DNA from: Ophioceras dolichostomum
Taxonomy: Eukaryota; Ascomycota; Sordariomycetes; Magnaporthales; Ophioceraceae
Assembly (NCBI GenBank): GCA_003049485.1
Contig: PYST01000258.1
Span: forward strand, 2,780 to 56,857
DNA length: 54,078 nucleotides
Reading direction: 5' to 3'
The notes under the pieces are model-generated. The model saw only the letters and a list, made by a program, of their open reading frames with translations, ran no database searches and had not been told where the DNA came from. Shown here one piece after another: positions 25,001-35,839 of the stretch (the first letter of the stretch is position 1; each line of letters begins with the position of its first letter). The position numbers and the translations under genes are program-made.

Positions 25001-26423
25001 CTACCAGGCGTCCGTGCGCACAATGAAGGCTCTCGACCTCGACCCCAAGGAGAACATCCCGTTCAACTTCCTCTTCCGCGGCCCGCCGGGCACGGGCAAG
25101 ACCACCACCGCCCAGAAGATGGGCAAGGTCTTCTACGACATGGGCCTCCTCACGTCAGCGCGTGTTATAGAGCAGTCGGCGACCAACCTCGTCGGCCAGT
25201 ACGTCGGCCAGACGGGTCCAAAGGTCCTGCAGGTTCTCGACAAGGCGCTCGGCAGAGTCCTCTTCATCGACGAGGCCTACCGCCTGTCCGAGGGCCACTT
25301 CGCCAAGGAGGCCATGGACGAGCTGGTCGACGCTACGACCAAGCCTAAATATTGCAAGAAGCTCGTCATCATCCTCGCCGGGTACACGGACGACATCAAC
25401 CGCCTCATGGCCACGAACACGGGCCTCACCTCTCGCTTCCCCGAGGTCATCGACTTCCCCGGCCTGGACCCCACCGAATGCATCGACCTCCTAGGCCGCC
25501 TCCTCGGCAGCAAGGCTGGCCAGATCCGCTCCAAGCAGTTTTCCGTTGATCTTTCCGTCTTCACCTCGCCCACGCCGGCCTTCACCGCAAAGGCCGCCCG
25601 CCTCTTCGCCGACCGAGCCGCCCAGCCCAACTGGGCCAGCGCGCGCGACGTTCAGACCGTCGCGACGGCCGTCTTCAACCGGGCGACCAAATCCGCGCTT
25701 GCGACGAAGCAGATCGTCTTCGACGAAGCGGCCGTCACCGCCGAGCTCGAGTCCCTCCTGCGCGAGCGTGCTGGCCGGGCCAAGTCTTCAGCTTCGGTCC
25801 CAACAAACATCACTACTCAGCACCGAATCCCCGCTCCAATACAGACGCCCGACCCGATGGCTGCTCCCAAGCCCCCCTCCTTCCGCGCCCACGCGGCGAC
25901 TGCGAAGGCCACCACCACCGCCCAGTCCACGAAGAGCACCACCACCGTCGTCGCCTCGTCCTCAACCCCGCACCTCTCCTCCTCGCCACCCTCGCCACCG
26001 AAGAGTCCAATCGCCGCCATCAGGAAGGCCACAACCGCCGCCGCCGCCTCCGCTCCATCTCGTCATCATCATCAGCAGCAGCAGCCCAAGCGCGACGCAG
26101 GCGTCTCCGACGCGGTCTGGAACCAGTTGCAGGCAGACCGCCAAGCCGAGGTCGCCCGCGAGCGGGAGTACCAGCGCCTCGTGGCCGAGGAGAAGAACGA
26201 GAAGAACGCCCGCGACGAGGCGGAGCGGGACAAGATCGTCAGGCGGCTGATCAAGGAGGAGGATCGACGGAGGAGGGAGGATGAGATGAAGAGGAAGCTG
26301 ATGGAGCTGTGCGCCTGTCCGGTGGGGTACGCGTGGGTGAGGCAGAGTGGGGGGTATAGGTGCGCGGGGGGGTCGCATGTGATGAGCGATGGGGAGCTTG
26401 GCAGTCTGGTGGGAAGTGAATAG
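19059..26423 (+). CDS. ZNFX1-like SF1 helicase fused to three CbbX-type AAA modules (frameshifted as read)
   Basis: Six exons: 19059-20559, 20618-22055, 22151-22487, 22567-23267, 23349-24260 and 24334-26423. Their sum is one base over a multiple of three; the excess lies near 21770-21805, where homology changes frame. Corrected length is about 2325 residues. Order: novel N-terminus (1-490); SF1 helicase with GPPGTGKS (about 500), ISYTNHALDQ, VLVEEAGEI (about 759), IGDHKQLRPK, CKQHRMHPELS, DNYQGEESD (about 979) and ERLNVLITRAR; NFX1-like Cys/His segment including CGVHRCQRRCH (about 1083-1145); coiled coil; AAA1 with Walker A altered to GNPGTGNTT and intact FIDEAYQL; AAA2 GNPGTGKTT/VIDEAYGL; AAA3 GPPGTGKTT/FIDEAYRL; low-complexity linker; charged helix; C-terminal CACPVGYAW...CAGGSH. 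Intron 1 is GC-AG. Relatives occur in many fungi; animal ZNFX1 acts in RNA surveillance and antiviral response, so an RNA-related role is an inference. Domain calls are secure; function is not. Confidence 0.88.
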
Positions 26424-26783
26424 GCAAGGGACTCGGATAGTGGGTGGTATAAGCGTATTGAAAGAGGGTAATTAGGGACCATTAGGGAGCAGAGCTGAAC
26501 AGATAGTTATTCTTATTATTGAGACTGAAGTGGCCGCCGCGGTATACATTGCTAGGGACTAGCACGGAGATAGAAAACAGATGGGACTAGTAAAAGAATC
26601 AACGGGGCGAGGTCTTCTTTTTTTCTTCTTATTTTCTTTCTAGGCCACAGCTAGTCCTCCCCCGTTCAAGATTCTCGAAGCTGGCCAGTCTGGGCCAGCG
26701 GGAATGGTATGCAACGTTTCCGGCGTAGTTACAGTTCGTATCGCCAGACGCGGGCTCATGGCCGTGATCCTTTGCAGCAGTTA

Positions 26784-27035
26784 CGCTCAAGGAACATATC
26801 GTCGATCTTTCCGTCATTACGCGACCATCAGACACATGCCTTCGCCGCCGAACCGATCGGTTTGTTCGCCGACCTCGCTACGCAACCTAACTGGGTCAAC
26901 GCGCGAGACGTCAAAGCCGTGGTGGATGCCATCATCCGCTGTGCGGTGGACGTTTCGCGAGCGACGAGGCGTATCATGTTTGACGCTGTGGTTATCACTG
27001 CTGAGCTTGGGTCCCTCCTCCACAGGCTAACAGTA
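26784..27035 (+). pseudogene. Decayed copy of the third AAA module's C-terminal part
   Basis: The translation GLFADLATQPNWVNARDVK, followed by a stretch ending ITAELGSLLHRL, aligns with RLFADRAAQPNWASARDVQ and VTAELESLLRER in the intact AAA3 lid region at about 25520-25775. The preceding bases give HIVDLSVITRPSD in another frame, matching FSVDLSVFTSPTP, so the copy carries at least one frameshift. The fragment is some 250 bases long, lies about 360 bases after the big gene's stop and has no start, Walker motifs or downstream tail. It is a relic of a tandem or dispersed duplication. Confidence 0.75.
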
Positions 27036-28080
27036 GCCCTTCTCTACGGCATTCTGTGTGACGGCACTTGCTGAACTCTTCTTCGTTGCCGCTGGAGGCT
27101 GTCTGTTTCGAGCCTTCCGCTTGTCACATAGGTATCTATTTACCTCAGCAGCCCTGCATGCAACAAATAGAGGAAAAGGCCAAACGCCGGGCAACAGCGA
27201 AATCAGGTACAGCAGGCGGTTTAGAAGCTTGACGAGGGAAACCCGACGCTCCTCAAGCGGCAACAACAAGATTGAAAAGGGTAGGGTAAGTAGAACGGTT
27301 TTAGGGTAACTGCAAACAATACGGTATATAACCGGCGTCGCTGCGATCGTCAAACCTGGAGGTTGTCGTCGCCGTCACCAGGCCTCGCCTAGAGTTAGCG
27401 CTCTAACAAGAGCCGCGGCTGAGGTACGAGCTGGCAGAGGCCATTTGCCGAATTTATGGTCGAAATGGGTTAAGCGATAATCCACATAGAGCCGCAAATG
27501 GTGCCTGACATTCCATTTCGAAGGAACAACAGTGTCCAGCCGCTGTTGGTTCTCCGCCTTTTAGTTACCGTCTCCACCCGCTGGCCTTCTTCTAAAGCGA
27601 CGACGGAACCACGTGCTGGAATGGTGACTGGTGGCCGGCGTGATATGACGGACAAGTGTCGTATATCGCCTATTTTCGAAAAAAAACATGGTTAGCTGAG
27701 ACTCGGTGGCCTTGAAGTCTACCGGAGTACATAGGTGCAGTCACCGATGTGGGATACTCACTAACCGGGACTTCTAACCCTTGCCTGTTGGTGCTGATGG
27801 GTGGATCAAGACGGAGAAGTATCATGAAAGCCGTTTTTCCTAGAAGACATGGTTAGTTGGGAGTAGCCTGGGTGCAGGAAGCCACGATGCATGGTAGTTA
27901 CACGCTGGGACTGCGGGAGCCTACTTAGTGGTGTGGGTGACGTTGTTACCGGGGACGGCCGGGTGGAACATGTCGCCTTCGCCTTGGAAGACGAGATTGG
28001 AGTCAGTTTTCTATCATAGTGGGTGCAGACAGTGAGATGTGGCACTTACAGGCCTGAATGGCTGGAGAGCCCGCCCCGTT

Positions 28081-28098
28081 GGAGAGAGAGAGAGAGAA
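28081..28098. repeat. (GA)n microsatellite
   Basis: About eight GA dinucleotides in a row within the relic-rich region, with more GA-rich sequence following (GGGAGAGAGACG). Confidence 0.85.
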
Positions 28099-29869
28099 CG
28101 GCCCTGGGAGAGAGACGCCCTGGTCCTCGCCTTCAATGCCGGGAAGGCCTTCGTCGACAGCGGAATTTTTGCCGACAGACTGGAGGTCGCCTTGACCTCT
28201 CGTCTCCCAGATGTTGCGGTCTTGTAAGTTTGTGCTTTTCTTCTTCCCTGCTTCTCTTTTCCTCTCTTGTCCTTTTCGAGGTCTGCCCGATCGAGGACTA
28301 CCCATCCTACCGACCAAGCGTTGATCGCAGTCGAAACCCTTGTGTTTTCTCAGACACACTATTAATAGAGACTTTCTAAATCCTTGCCGAGTGCCTCGCT
28401 ATCCCTTCTAGACCTCCTTCCCTCTCGCCTGTCACCTTGCCGAAATCATCCTCTGCGAATTACAACTCAGACCCCGAGCGGAGCCAGATTCAAATTTGAG
28501 CTGTCGGCGCTTCACTCGCCGTTACTGAGGCTATCTCCCTGTGGAGACCGAAGTATGCAGCTTTGCCCCCTTTCCAGCCTCATAACTTTTTCTTACAAGG
28601 CCTCCTTTTCTTTTCTATCGGGCTTTTTGGGTCCTAAGCATGAATAGAGGCTAGCAGATCCGCGGCGGTCTTCCAAGCAGCAACGGTCAGTCGCCGCTCG
28701 AGCTCCCTCAAATAAAAGCTCGCCTTCTCGGAAACACCGCGACAAGTGTCACTAGTTTCATTTTATTTCAGTGGCCATTCTTTCTGCTGCCGCTGCTGCG
28801 GTTGGAGGGGACAAACCGAACATAAATACCTACCTCCTGTCAGAATCCGCCTACATAGCGGGCCGACTTACAAGTGGGAGCGGCTCTAATAGCCGGACAC
28901 TCCATACTACACTTCTACACGCGAATGATCTCGCAGGCTAGTTGCCTATATTTCCGCCCTCCGGAGCACCCCTAGAACAGGAGATACTACAGTACACTGT
29001 GCCGGGAGCATAGCCTTCCGGGGTGGCAAGTGCTCATACCACACGATGACCCAAACACGCAGATACTGCAACGTTAACCCTGCACTCCGGGCGGTCCCTC
29101 TTGTTGCGTGCCTTGACGCTGACCTGGCTAAGGAAGGAGCGAACTCTTCCGGCCGCCTAACCCTATCTCCGGACAACCCGTTTCCAGGGTATCGGACCGT
29201 TAAGAAGAAAAGAGAACTCTGCTGCCCCCGCGGGCCGCCGCCGTCGTCTCCGCTTTCGGTTGCCATGCCGCGAAAAACCCACATCCAGGTCTGTGAAAAT
29301 TCTCGGTTTCTCTTCTTTCTTTTCTCTGGAGACAATGTTTCCCTACTGTGATGAGGCAGGAAGTGGAAGATTCGATCAGTCGAAGGCCCCAAGAATCAGG
29401 ATGTGAGACTCTCGCAGCCTTGCACCCCAACAGCGGAGCCCACCCGGTAACACCACACATGCTTGTCGTTGAAGTCATCGTCGGTGCGTGGGTACCCCGT
29501 GGACTGCATGGCGGAAGCTAGCCTGTCATCGAACGCGGCATTTATACTCGGGATGTACGAGGGCATCTATCCCGTCGCTCTTGTCCAGGCCGGAGAACAA
29601 GGAAGTCTCTGGAGACTCAAGAGCGAGCCGTGGTCCTCCCTTGGCGGCCCTCTCTCGATGGCCACGTTAGGCGGCAGGAGTAGCATTGCTCCGTCAAAGC
29701 AAAACTGAGAGCGTGGGAGTCGGGGTTCACGCAAGGATTGTGAAAAGCGGAAGATTTGGGTCTGGTACGTTCCACTCCTGCTCCAACGAACTGTGGTCAA
29801 GATCACTGCCATGTCGAAAACGATCGGTAAGACACGAATTAATATGAATTTTGAAACGAGGCTGAGCTC

Positions 29870-30131
29870 ACGTTCCGTGGCGCTGCTTATATCTCACACT
29901 CCTACGGAACGGAGAGATACTACGTCGACGGCTATATCGTCAAAAGCTACAACCCCACACTCGAAAGCCCGCTCAGCAAGGATTCCCGGTAAAAAGGATC
30001 CAACGACCTGATTGAGATCACCAACACTGCCGGAAATGCTCGAACTTCCACTGAAGACCGCTGGTTCAAGGAGTCGAACTACACTTACGTTTGCGATCTG
30101 TTCAAGTCGAGGCGCCTCCAGGTTCAGACAT
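29870..30131 (+). pseudogene. Coding-like relic of unknown family
   Basis: One frame reads ELTFRGAAYISHSYGTERYY, then VDGYIVKSYNPTLESPLSKD, an in-frame stop, then DLIEITNTAGNARTSTEDRW followed by FKESNYTYVCDLFKS and a stop. The composition (many Tyr, Asn, Thr, Ser; one Cys) resembles a secreted fungal protein. There is no start codon or upstream exon I can place. I do not recognise the family, so this is described only as a probable broken gene fragment. Confidence 0.4.
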
Positions 30132-30564
30132 AGAGACGTTTAGCCATCATTTAGCGTCCTCGAGCCCGACATTATCTTCCCCAACCCCTCAACAATAACT
30201 CACACCGTCTGCTGCCGTAGGGAGAGGACGCGCCTCAAGTCACCTCTCTGGTGAGGTCCAGTCCTGCCCAGCGAGGGCACGCCCTCGACGGCGAAGTGCC
30301 CGGTCCAGACCACCTGCGGAGCACTGCCGACCTGTGGCCTCAACACCACACCGCACTCCACGACCAGTACAACACCTTTCCTTCCTCGACCCGGGGCCGC
30401 GAGGCCTCCCACCAGAATGCTTTCGGCCCAGGCCCGGCCGCACCAGCGAAGCGGACAAGACAAGAAGGACCACATCGCGCCCTATCCTTAGAGCCAATCC
30501 TTTTCCCGAAGTTACGGATCTGTTTTGCCGACTTCCCTTCTTGGGGACAGTCCTGTCGTGCCCC

Positions 30565-30675
30565 GGCCACCACGGCGTTACCAATGGCGACGAGCCCCAT
30601 TTGGCTCGTCAAGACCAGGCTGCAGCTCGATGAGAACTTGGCGCAGGAGGGAAACGACCGAGTCCTCCTGGCGTG
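30565..30675 (+). pseudogene. Fragment of a mitochondrial carrier (RIM2-like)
   Basis: The frame reads MATSPIWLVKTRLQLDENLA. This matches the mitochondrial carrier signature (P-I-W-x-V-K-T-R-x-Q), and the TxPIWLVKTRLQLD form is characteristic of the pyrimidine-nucleotide carrier group. Only this one signature is present: no membrane helices before or after it, and the flanks have no carrier-like sequence. It is best read as a small relic of a carrier gene copied into this region. A chance match over about 17 residues is unlikely, but the fragment is short. Confidence 0.5.
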
Positions 30676-32279
30676 TGCGCGGCCCCAAAACGGCGTCACT
30701 GGGAGAGCAAACAGCTGGCGTTTCGCTTGAACCGTGAGAGATGCGCATAGGCACCCATCTGGAAACGGGTTTTGTCCCGCCACGATTGGACCTCCGCGTC
30801 CGTCGTTGTTAAGCGCTCGCTCTAGCGTACGGAACGGAGGCCATGACCTGCCGTCTTGCGCTCTATGCGCGTGGCCATGAGTGCATCTCTATGTCAGGAA
30901 GGCTGAAGAGTGGTCAGGGGTACCAGGTGAGCAAGCGGACCCATGAGCTTCTTTCTCAATTCTCGACACGGGCTCGCACCAACAATCAAACTCTCCTGTC
31001 CTGTCCATGGTGGCAACAACTGCTGGCCACCGCAATCCCTGCTAATCTGCCAGATTTCCAGCTCCCTCGATCAACGAACAGTCTGTCAGAGGCCGAGATC
31101 TCTGACGAGGAGGGTAGTATTCTGATTGTTGTCGCGGTAGGTACGACGAAGCTATTCCCAAGGCGCAGGGGCGGCCCGGGCCTAAAGAATGAAGGGTGAA
31201 GGGGAAGTGTGGCGGGCCGGGGCCGATGCGAAACCCATGTCCTCGGTGCGCCGCTCTACCAGCACCAGCTCGACCAGGTGGTGTGTGGGCGGACGTGGGG
31301 GAGACGAACGGACGTGTTGGAAAGGCAATGGAAAGGAACAAGCACGCGTGCAAAATACTACTGAATTCTTGTGTCTGTCTTCCAAAGGAAAGCTATCTGT
31401 GCGTTGGTGGGGAGAGCGACCTTATAAAGGCTGCTTGGTAGGTAGATGCCTTGGAAGTTGATGCCTTAGGACTGAGGCAACAGCTGCCACGTGAGCAGGT
31501 ACCTACTATGAACCCAACAGGACGGGTAATTAACTGAGTGAGAAAGGGGCCGCCGCTTCAAATCGTTGATCCTTTTTGAAAATCTTTTAAAACGAGTTGG
31601 TGAAGCATGTGTTCATTCCATTAGTCTATAGTACGCTTGACATATTGTAGCGAAGCTAGATGAAAACAACAGAGTCGGAGCCAAACAACCCAGCAGAGAG
31701 AGTGTTGCCTTGCGATGCCTCGCACTTCATCCCTCGATGTTTCCCCCACCGGCATGGGAGAGCGGCCTCCTTGTGTGGGCAAGCCACTAGAACCGGCGAC
31801 TGCCCATCGTTCCACTCGTATGCGGGTAGCTGTGAGATATACTCATCCCCTAGCCAAAAGCCAAGGCACCAAAGGCCCTGAGCTACTGGTATCTGGCCGA
31901 GTCCGTCCGGTGGGCCGACGCCTCCGTTTGGACCGTGATTAGCTTCGGTAACTGACTGTCAGTAACCAGAAGTAGGGTAGGGGGATCTGAAGTCGTGCGC
32001 TGGGTGTTTATGGCAACGGCAATACTCGAAGTGATGGAAGAGGTCGACCCGCCAGCACCTTCACCCTTTACCGGAGCTGGGTTCATGCTGCCTGCGAACG
32101 GGCGATGATTGTCTCGGGTGGGGGAGAGAGGGGGGATGGCAGTCTAAGTAATGGTCCAGTCCCTCAAGAGCCACATTCCCGTACTGTCTCACTCTGTTAA
32201 GCCGCGTCTCCCGAAACCGGCCTTCCTGGTTCGACGAACCGTCGCCGGTGACCACGGGAGCTTGCTCCGTACCTACTAT

Positions 32280-34284
32280 TCATCTTGGGTTGCGAGGCAA
32301 TCGGTTAAAAGGATGTGCCTCGGTATTCAGAACGAAGTAGTCAAGGCTAATCAAGTCAGGTGGCGAGAACACAAGGTAGAAGTACTTGAGAGTTTCGGCC
32401 AGCCAGAAGCTCTGTATGGAGACATCCATTGTGACATCTTAGTAAAAAGCCGGCTATTGATCCGCCAGTCGTAGCGCGAGGGGAGAGCATGATTAAAGCT
32501 CTAATACTAACCTCCATGTAGTCCTCCTGCTCGAGCTCCCCAGGCGCCCGCGTTACGTCCCTGACGGCCGCATTGGCGTACTCCGTCCTGGTTCCGTTTC
32601 GGATGGATGCGAACATGTCCCACGCCACGTCCTGATACCACGGATCGCCCGTGATGCGGTAGAGGACGAAGACGCTTTCGATCGCCTCGGGTCGCAGGAT
32701 GTAGCGCGGGTCCTTGGCCGTCACGTAACCCCTCGGTAGGTACTCGCGCCACTCGGGCCGTCTAGCCTTCTCGGCCTCCCACGCCTCCTCGCTCCAGGGA
32801 CACGGCTGCTTCTGTTTCTGTTGCGGCTCCGCTTCCGCCGGGTGGTGCGGGCAAGGGACGGTGTTCCACCGCTCAGGACCCATGCCCGACGGCATGGAGG
32901 CGTAGGCGTGCACGCAGCCGCGAGTGAGTTTTGCTCCGGTTGTGACGTCCTCGGGGCGCTGGAAGAGACGGCCCGCTAGGGCGAAGACACCGCCGATGAA
33001 GCAGGTCAGGTGCTCCGTCTCGGGGTCGAGGATGGGTTTGCCGCTGATGCCGATGTTGACGTTGCCCGCGAGGAGGACGTCCTCGCGGCCCGGCAGCATG
33101 GGCCTGAAGATGAGATGCTTCTCCGCCGCCCGCATGAATGCCTTCGACATGCGTTCATACATCGATTGGCTGCGGTTCGGCAGAATTGCGACCATTTTAG
33201 GGAGGTACTCGTACAGCGAGTCGGCTCCGGCGCCCAGCGTGAAGCTGTCTCCTGTGACGACGTCCTCCCAGCTCATGGAGACGTACGTCGGCCACATCCC
33301 CGGTAGCCGGGTCTTGTTCTGGCCACGGAAGAAGAGCTCCATAACGCGCGATGCAGCATTGTAGTATTTCGGGTCGCCGGTGATTTGCGAGAGACGCGTC
33401 AGCTCCAGCGAGATGGTGCCCGGGGAGGCTGAGACGACTATCCCTTCCACCTCGAGCGCCTCTCCCGTCTTAGCCTTCTCGAAGTCTATGAAGTCGACCG
33501 GCATGCGGTTCTTGGTGTTGAACGCTCCGTACAGGAAGTCTCCCAGCTCGACGGCCTTGGCGAGTATCGCGCTTCTTCCACTGAGATCGTACGCCGCCAG
33601 CAGACCGCCGAGGTATCGGATGTTCGTCTCGAAAGTGTTGACTCGGTCGCTGGTCGACCTGCCGAAGTCGAGCTCGGCCACGGCGGCGACGGCCTCGTCG
33701 AAGTGGTCGCGGAAGCCCATGATCCACAGCGTGTCCATGGAGTCAACCAGCGTAGCACCCCACCCGGAGAGCTGGTCCGCGTACCGGCCGGTGATGGGCA
33801 ATAGCATGTCCTTTCTCCACACGCGGGATCGGTAGGATTCCCAGGCTCGCTCGAACTCCGTGCGGACCTCGGCGCGTCTTGTTTCGCGTTTCCTCCGGGA
33901 TGCCGCCGACTCGGGAGGAAAGTCGTGCTGGATGCGGGGACGTTGAGTGTGTTTTTCGCCGCTAACCAGAAGCTTCTTGACGTTTTGTGAAGCGGGCGGC
34001 GGCACTTCGTACTGGACGCTGCCCCAGTCGAAGGTGCTCTTCCGCGGCTGGACGCGGTCCGCCGAGCGGCCAGGGTCGTTCATGAGCCGTTCGAGTCGTG
34101 CCGACTCGGAAGAGGACGTTTGCCATCTGTGAAGACTCGAGTGAATGACGAAGTCGCCCGTTTGTCCGAGGTTCAGCAGCTGCCCTGTGAAGGGTTCGTC
34201 CCCTGATGTCAGATAGATAACAGCGCACACAACAACTAATGCAACCACAGTGAGCCTGCGCCGGCCTCGTAATGGTAGAGGCAT
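32280..34284 (-). CDS. Class I alpha-1,2-mannosidase, GH47
   Basis: Two exons, 34284-32512 and 32411-32280, joined through GTTAGT and a TACAG acceptor, give 634 residues. The N-terminus has a short basic stretch then a single hydrophobic helix (TVVALVVVCAVIYLTS), typical of a type II signal anchor in the ER or Golgi. Family motifs seen in order: SGWGATLVDSMDTLWIMG, FETNIRYLGGLLAAYD, DSFTLGAGADSLYEYLPK, HLTCFIGGVFALAGR, LRPEAIESVFVLYRITGDPW, QEDYMESFWLAETLKYFYLV across the splice, and the terminal NTEAHPF whose threonine coordinates calcium in this family. The enzyme trims alpha-1,2-linked mannose from N-glycans with inversion, during glycoprotein maturation or ER-associated degradation. The Gln/Lys-rich insertion EAEPQQKQKQPCPW is characteristic of the longer fungal members. 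Whether it is the ER-type or Golgi-type enzyme is not settled by sequence alone. Confidence 0.94.
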
Positions 34285-35839
34285 CGCTATGAGCGATCGG
34301 ACCCAACGGAAGCTCGGGACGGCGAAGTGAGGTCAACGGAGGCCCACGCGCGCGCAGCACCAGCCGCTTAGCGATGATTAGGGCAGGTTCGGGAACGGGA
34401 GCGGATAAATGAAGTTGGCCGTGCGGGACATACCCGAAGTTTCTCGCCGCGGGCGGGTGTGAACATCGCGGAAGCTCGGGTAATATCAAGTGAAGACATG
34501 CCACGCAAGTCTAAGATCGTCCTAGGTTAGTCTCTAGTTAGACTGTGTCTACCACACACCGGAGCTCGCCAAACTCACCAGATCAGACGGATTCTAGCCA
34601 TGGTCTTGCGTGAACGTTCTTCTGTGCGTATTTGTCAGATTCATGGACGACAAGATATGATCATCGCATTACTCAGCAGTCCCAAGGGCGCAAAAGATAT
34701 CGTGAGTTGGGCCATATGGCGAGCAGGAGTGATGGAGTGACCTTACTATAAACAGCTCGGAACGACGGACTGGCAACTGGTGGTACATAACCTCAACCCA
34801 ATTGACATCTGGGTGCACTAGATCAGACGAGCACGTGCCCGACCTATCATATCTTCGCACACGGTACATATCTGTAGCTGGTACCTTGAGCTGACCCCGG
34901 GCCGGAACGAGGAGCCAAGGCCGGCATCTCCGTGTCTCTGGTCTGGTCAAGTGGCCAGTCGCAGGCTGGACGGAAAGTGACGAACACAATAGCTCTTCCA
35001 CCATAATCCTCAGCCGGGGAGGAAATTATCGCGATGATTTCTTCCTATGGTTGACCATCAATGAAGCTGCGGCTTCTAGTAAGTATTGGTTCAAATATCT
35101 CTAGAATCAATTCCTCCACAGCCACAGCCACAGCTCGTTCGAGATAGTACGGCTAGCTGGTCGAGGGCTCAATGTGACCTCTCTCAATGGCGTAGACGTG
35201 CAGCTTGACCTGGGTTCCGTATTGACTCCGGGGAACACGGAGAGAATTAGCACTACAACTCCACCGAAGGTACGCCATTGAGAGGGGCCTAATCTCTCTG
35301 TCCCTAACGCGGGCTGGCAACGGGACGAACAAACGAGGTGTGGAGAATCACCCGGCAGGTACCACTCTATTTTCCCCGCATCCCAAGACTTCTCCAAAAC
35401 GCGCTCGAATCAAGTCCTCGCCGACTAGGGCGAGAATTTCCGTCAAAGATCCTAGTCCGTTTCGGTTATTCGGAGCATCACAGAACGACATGGACCCTGA
35501 CAGGAGTCAAATTACCGGTTTAGGCGCCAATGTCGTCCTGACGGGGCCGAGAATGCCACCATTGGCATCGACCCCCGGATTAGCGGCTGATCGCGCTCCT
35601 TCATTGCGACCAAACCACAGCTATTGTCGTCATCTCCGAGGATTCGCGCTGCGGGGAAGGACGAAGTTTCCCGTGACCCAGTGCGTATCGTCATTCGCCT
35701 GAGGGACGTGTCTCGAAGCGTGTTATATCATGGTCGAGAAATTGATGGAATAGGAGTAAGGGTGGGCTTTAACCAGGTTCGTCTACCATTCCGTTTGCTT
35801 TTCCCAGAAGACGGCCAGTGTGCTGACAACAATCCAGCC
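34285..35839. promoter_or_regulatory. Divergent promoter region of GH47 and PL26 genes
   Basis: About 1.55 kb separates the two divergently oriented starts. I see no supported gene. The region includes the promoters of the mannosidase (right to left) and of the PL26 lyase (left to right), and one 14-bp inverted repeat noted separately. No clear TATA box or known activator site stands out. Confidence 0.4.
35181..35284. repeat. 14-bp perfect inverted repeat, 76-bp spacer
   Basis: CTCTCAATGGCGTA at 35181-35194 is matched exactly by its reverse complement TACGCCATTGAGAG at 35271-35284. The spacer holds a weaker internal pairing (TTCCGT with ACACGGA). The 104-base unit has the shape of a very small MITE or a hairpin; no flanking target-site duplication is obvious. 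Confidence 0.7.

Larger units (their letters stand above)
26424..32279. other. Relic-rich region without intact genes
   Basis: Nearly 6 kb where no intact gene can be supported. Listed separately are a decayed AAA fragment, a coding-looking fragment of unknown family and a mitochondrial-carrier scrap. A further minus-strand fragment near 28220-27925 reads like protein (DRNIWETRGQGDLQSV, then after a possible small intron LVFQGEGDMFHPAVPGN and a stop), but the two parts do not join in frame. Codon-like stretches broken by stops on both strands suggest old genes or transposon cargo decaying here. Confidence 0.5.
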
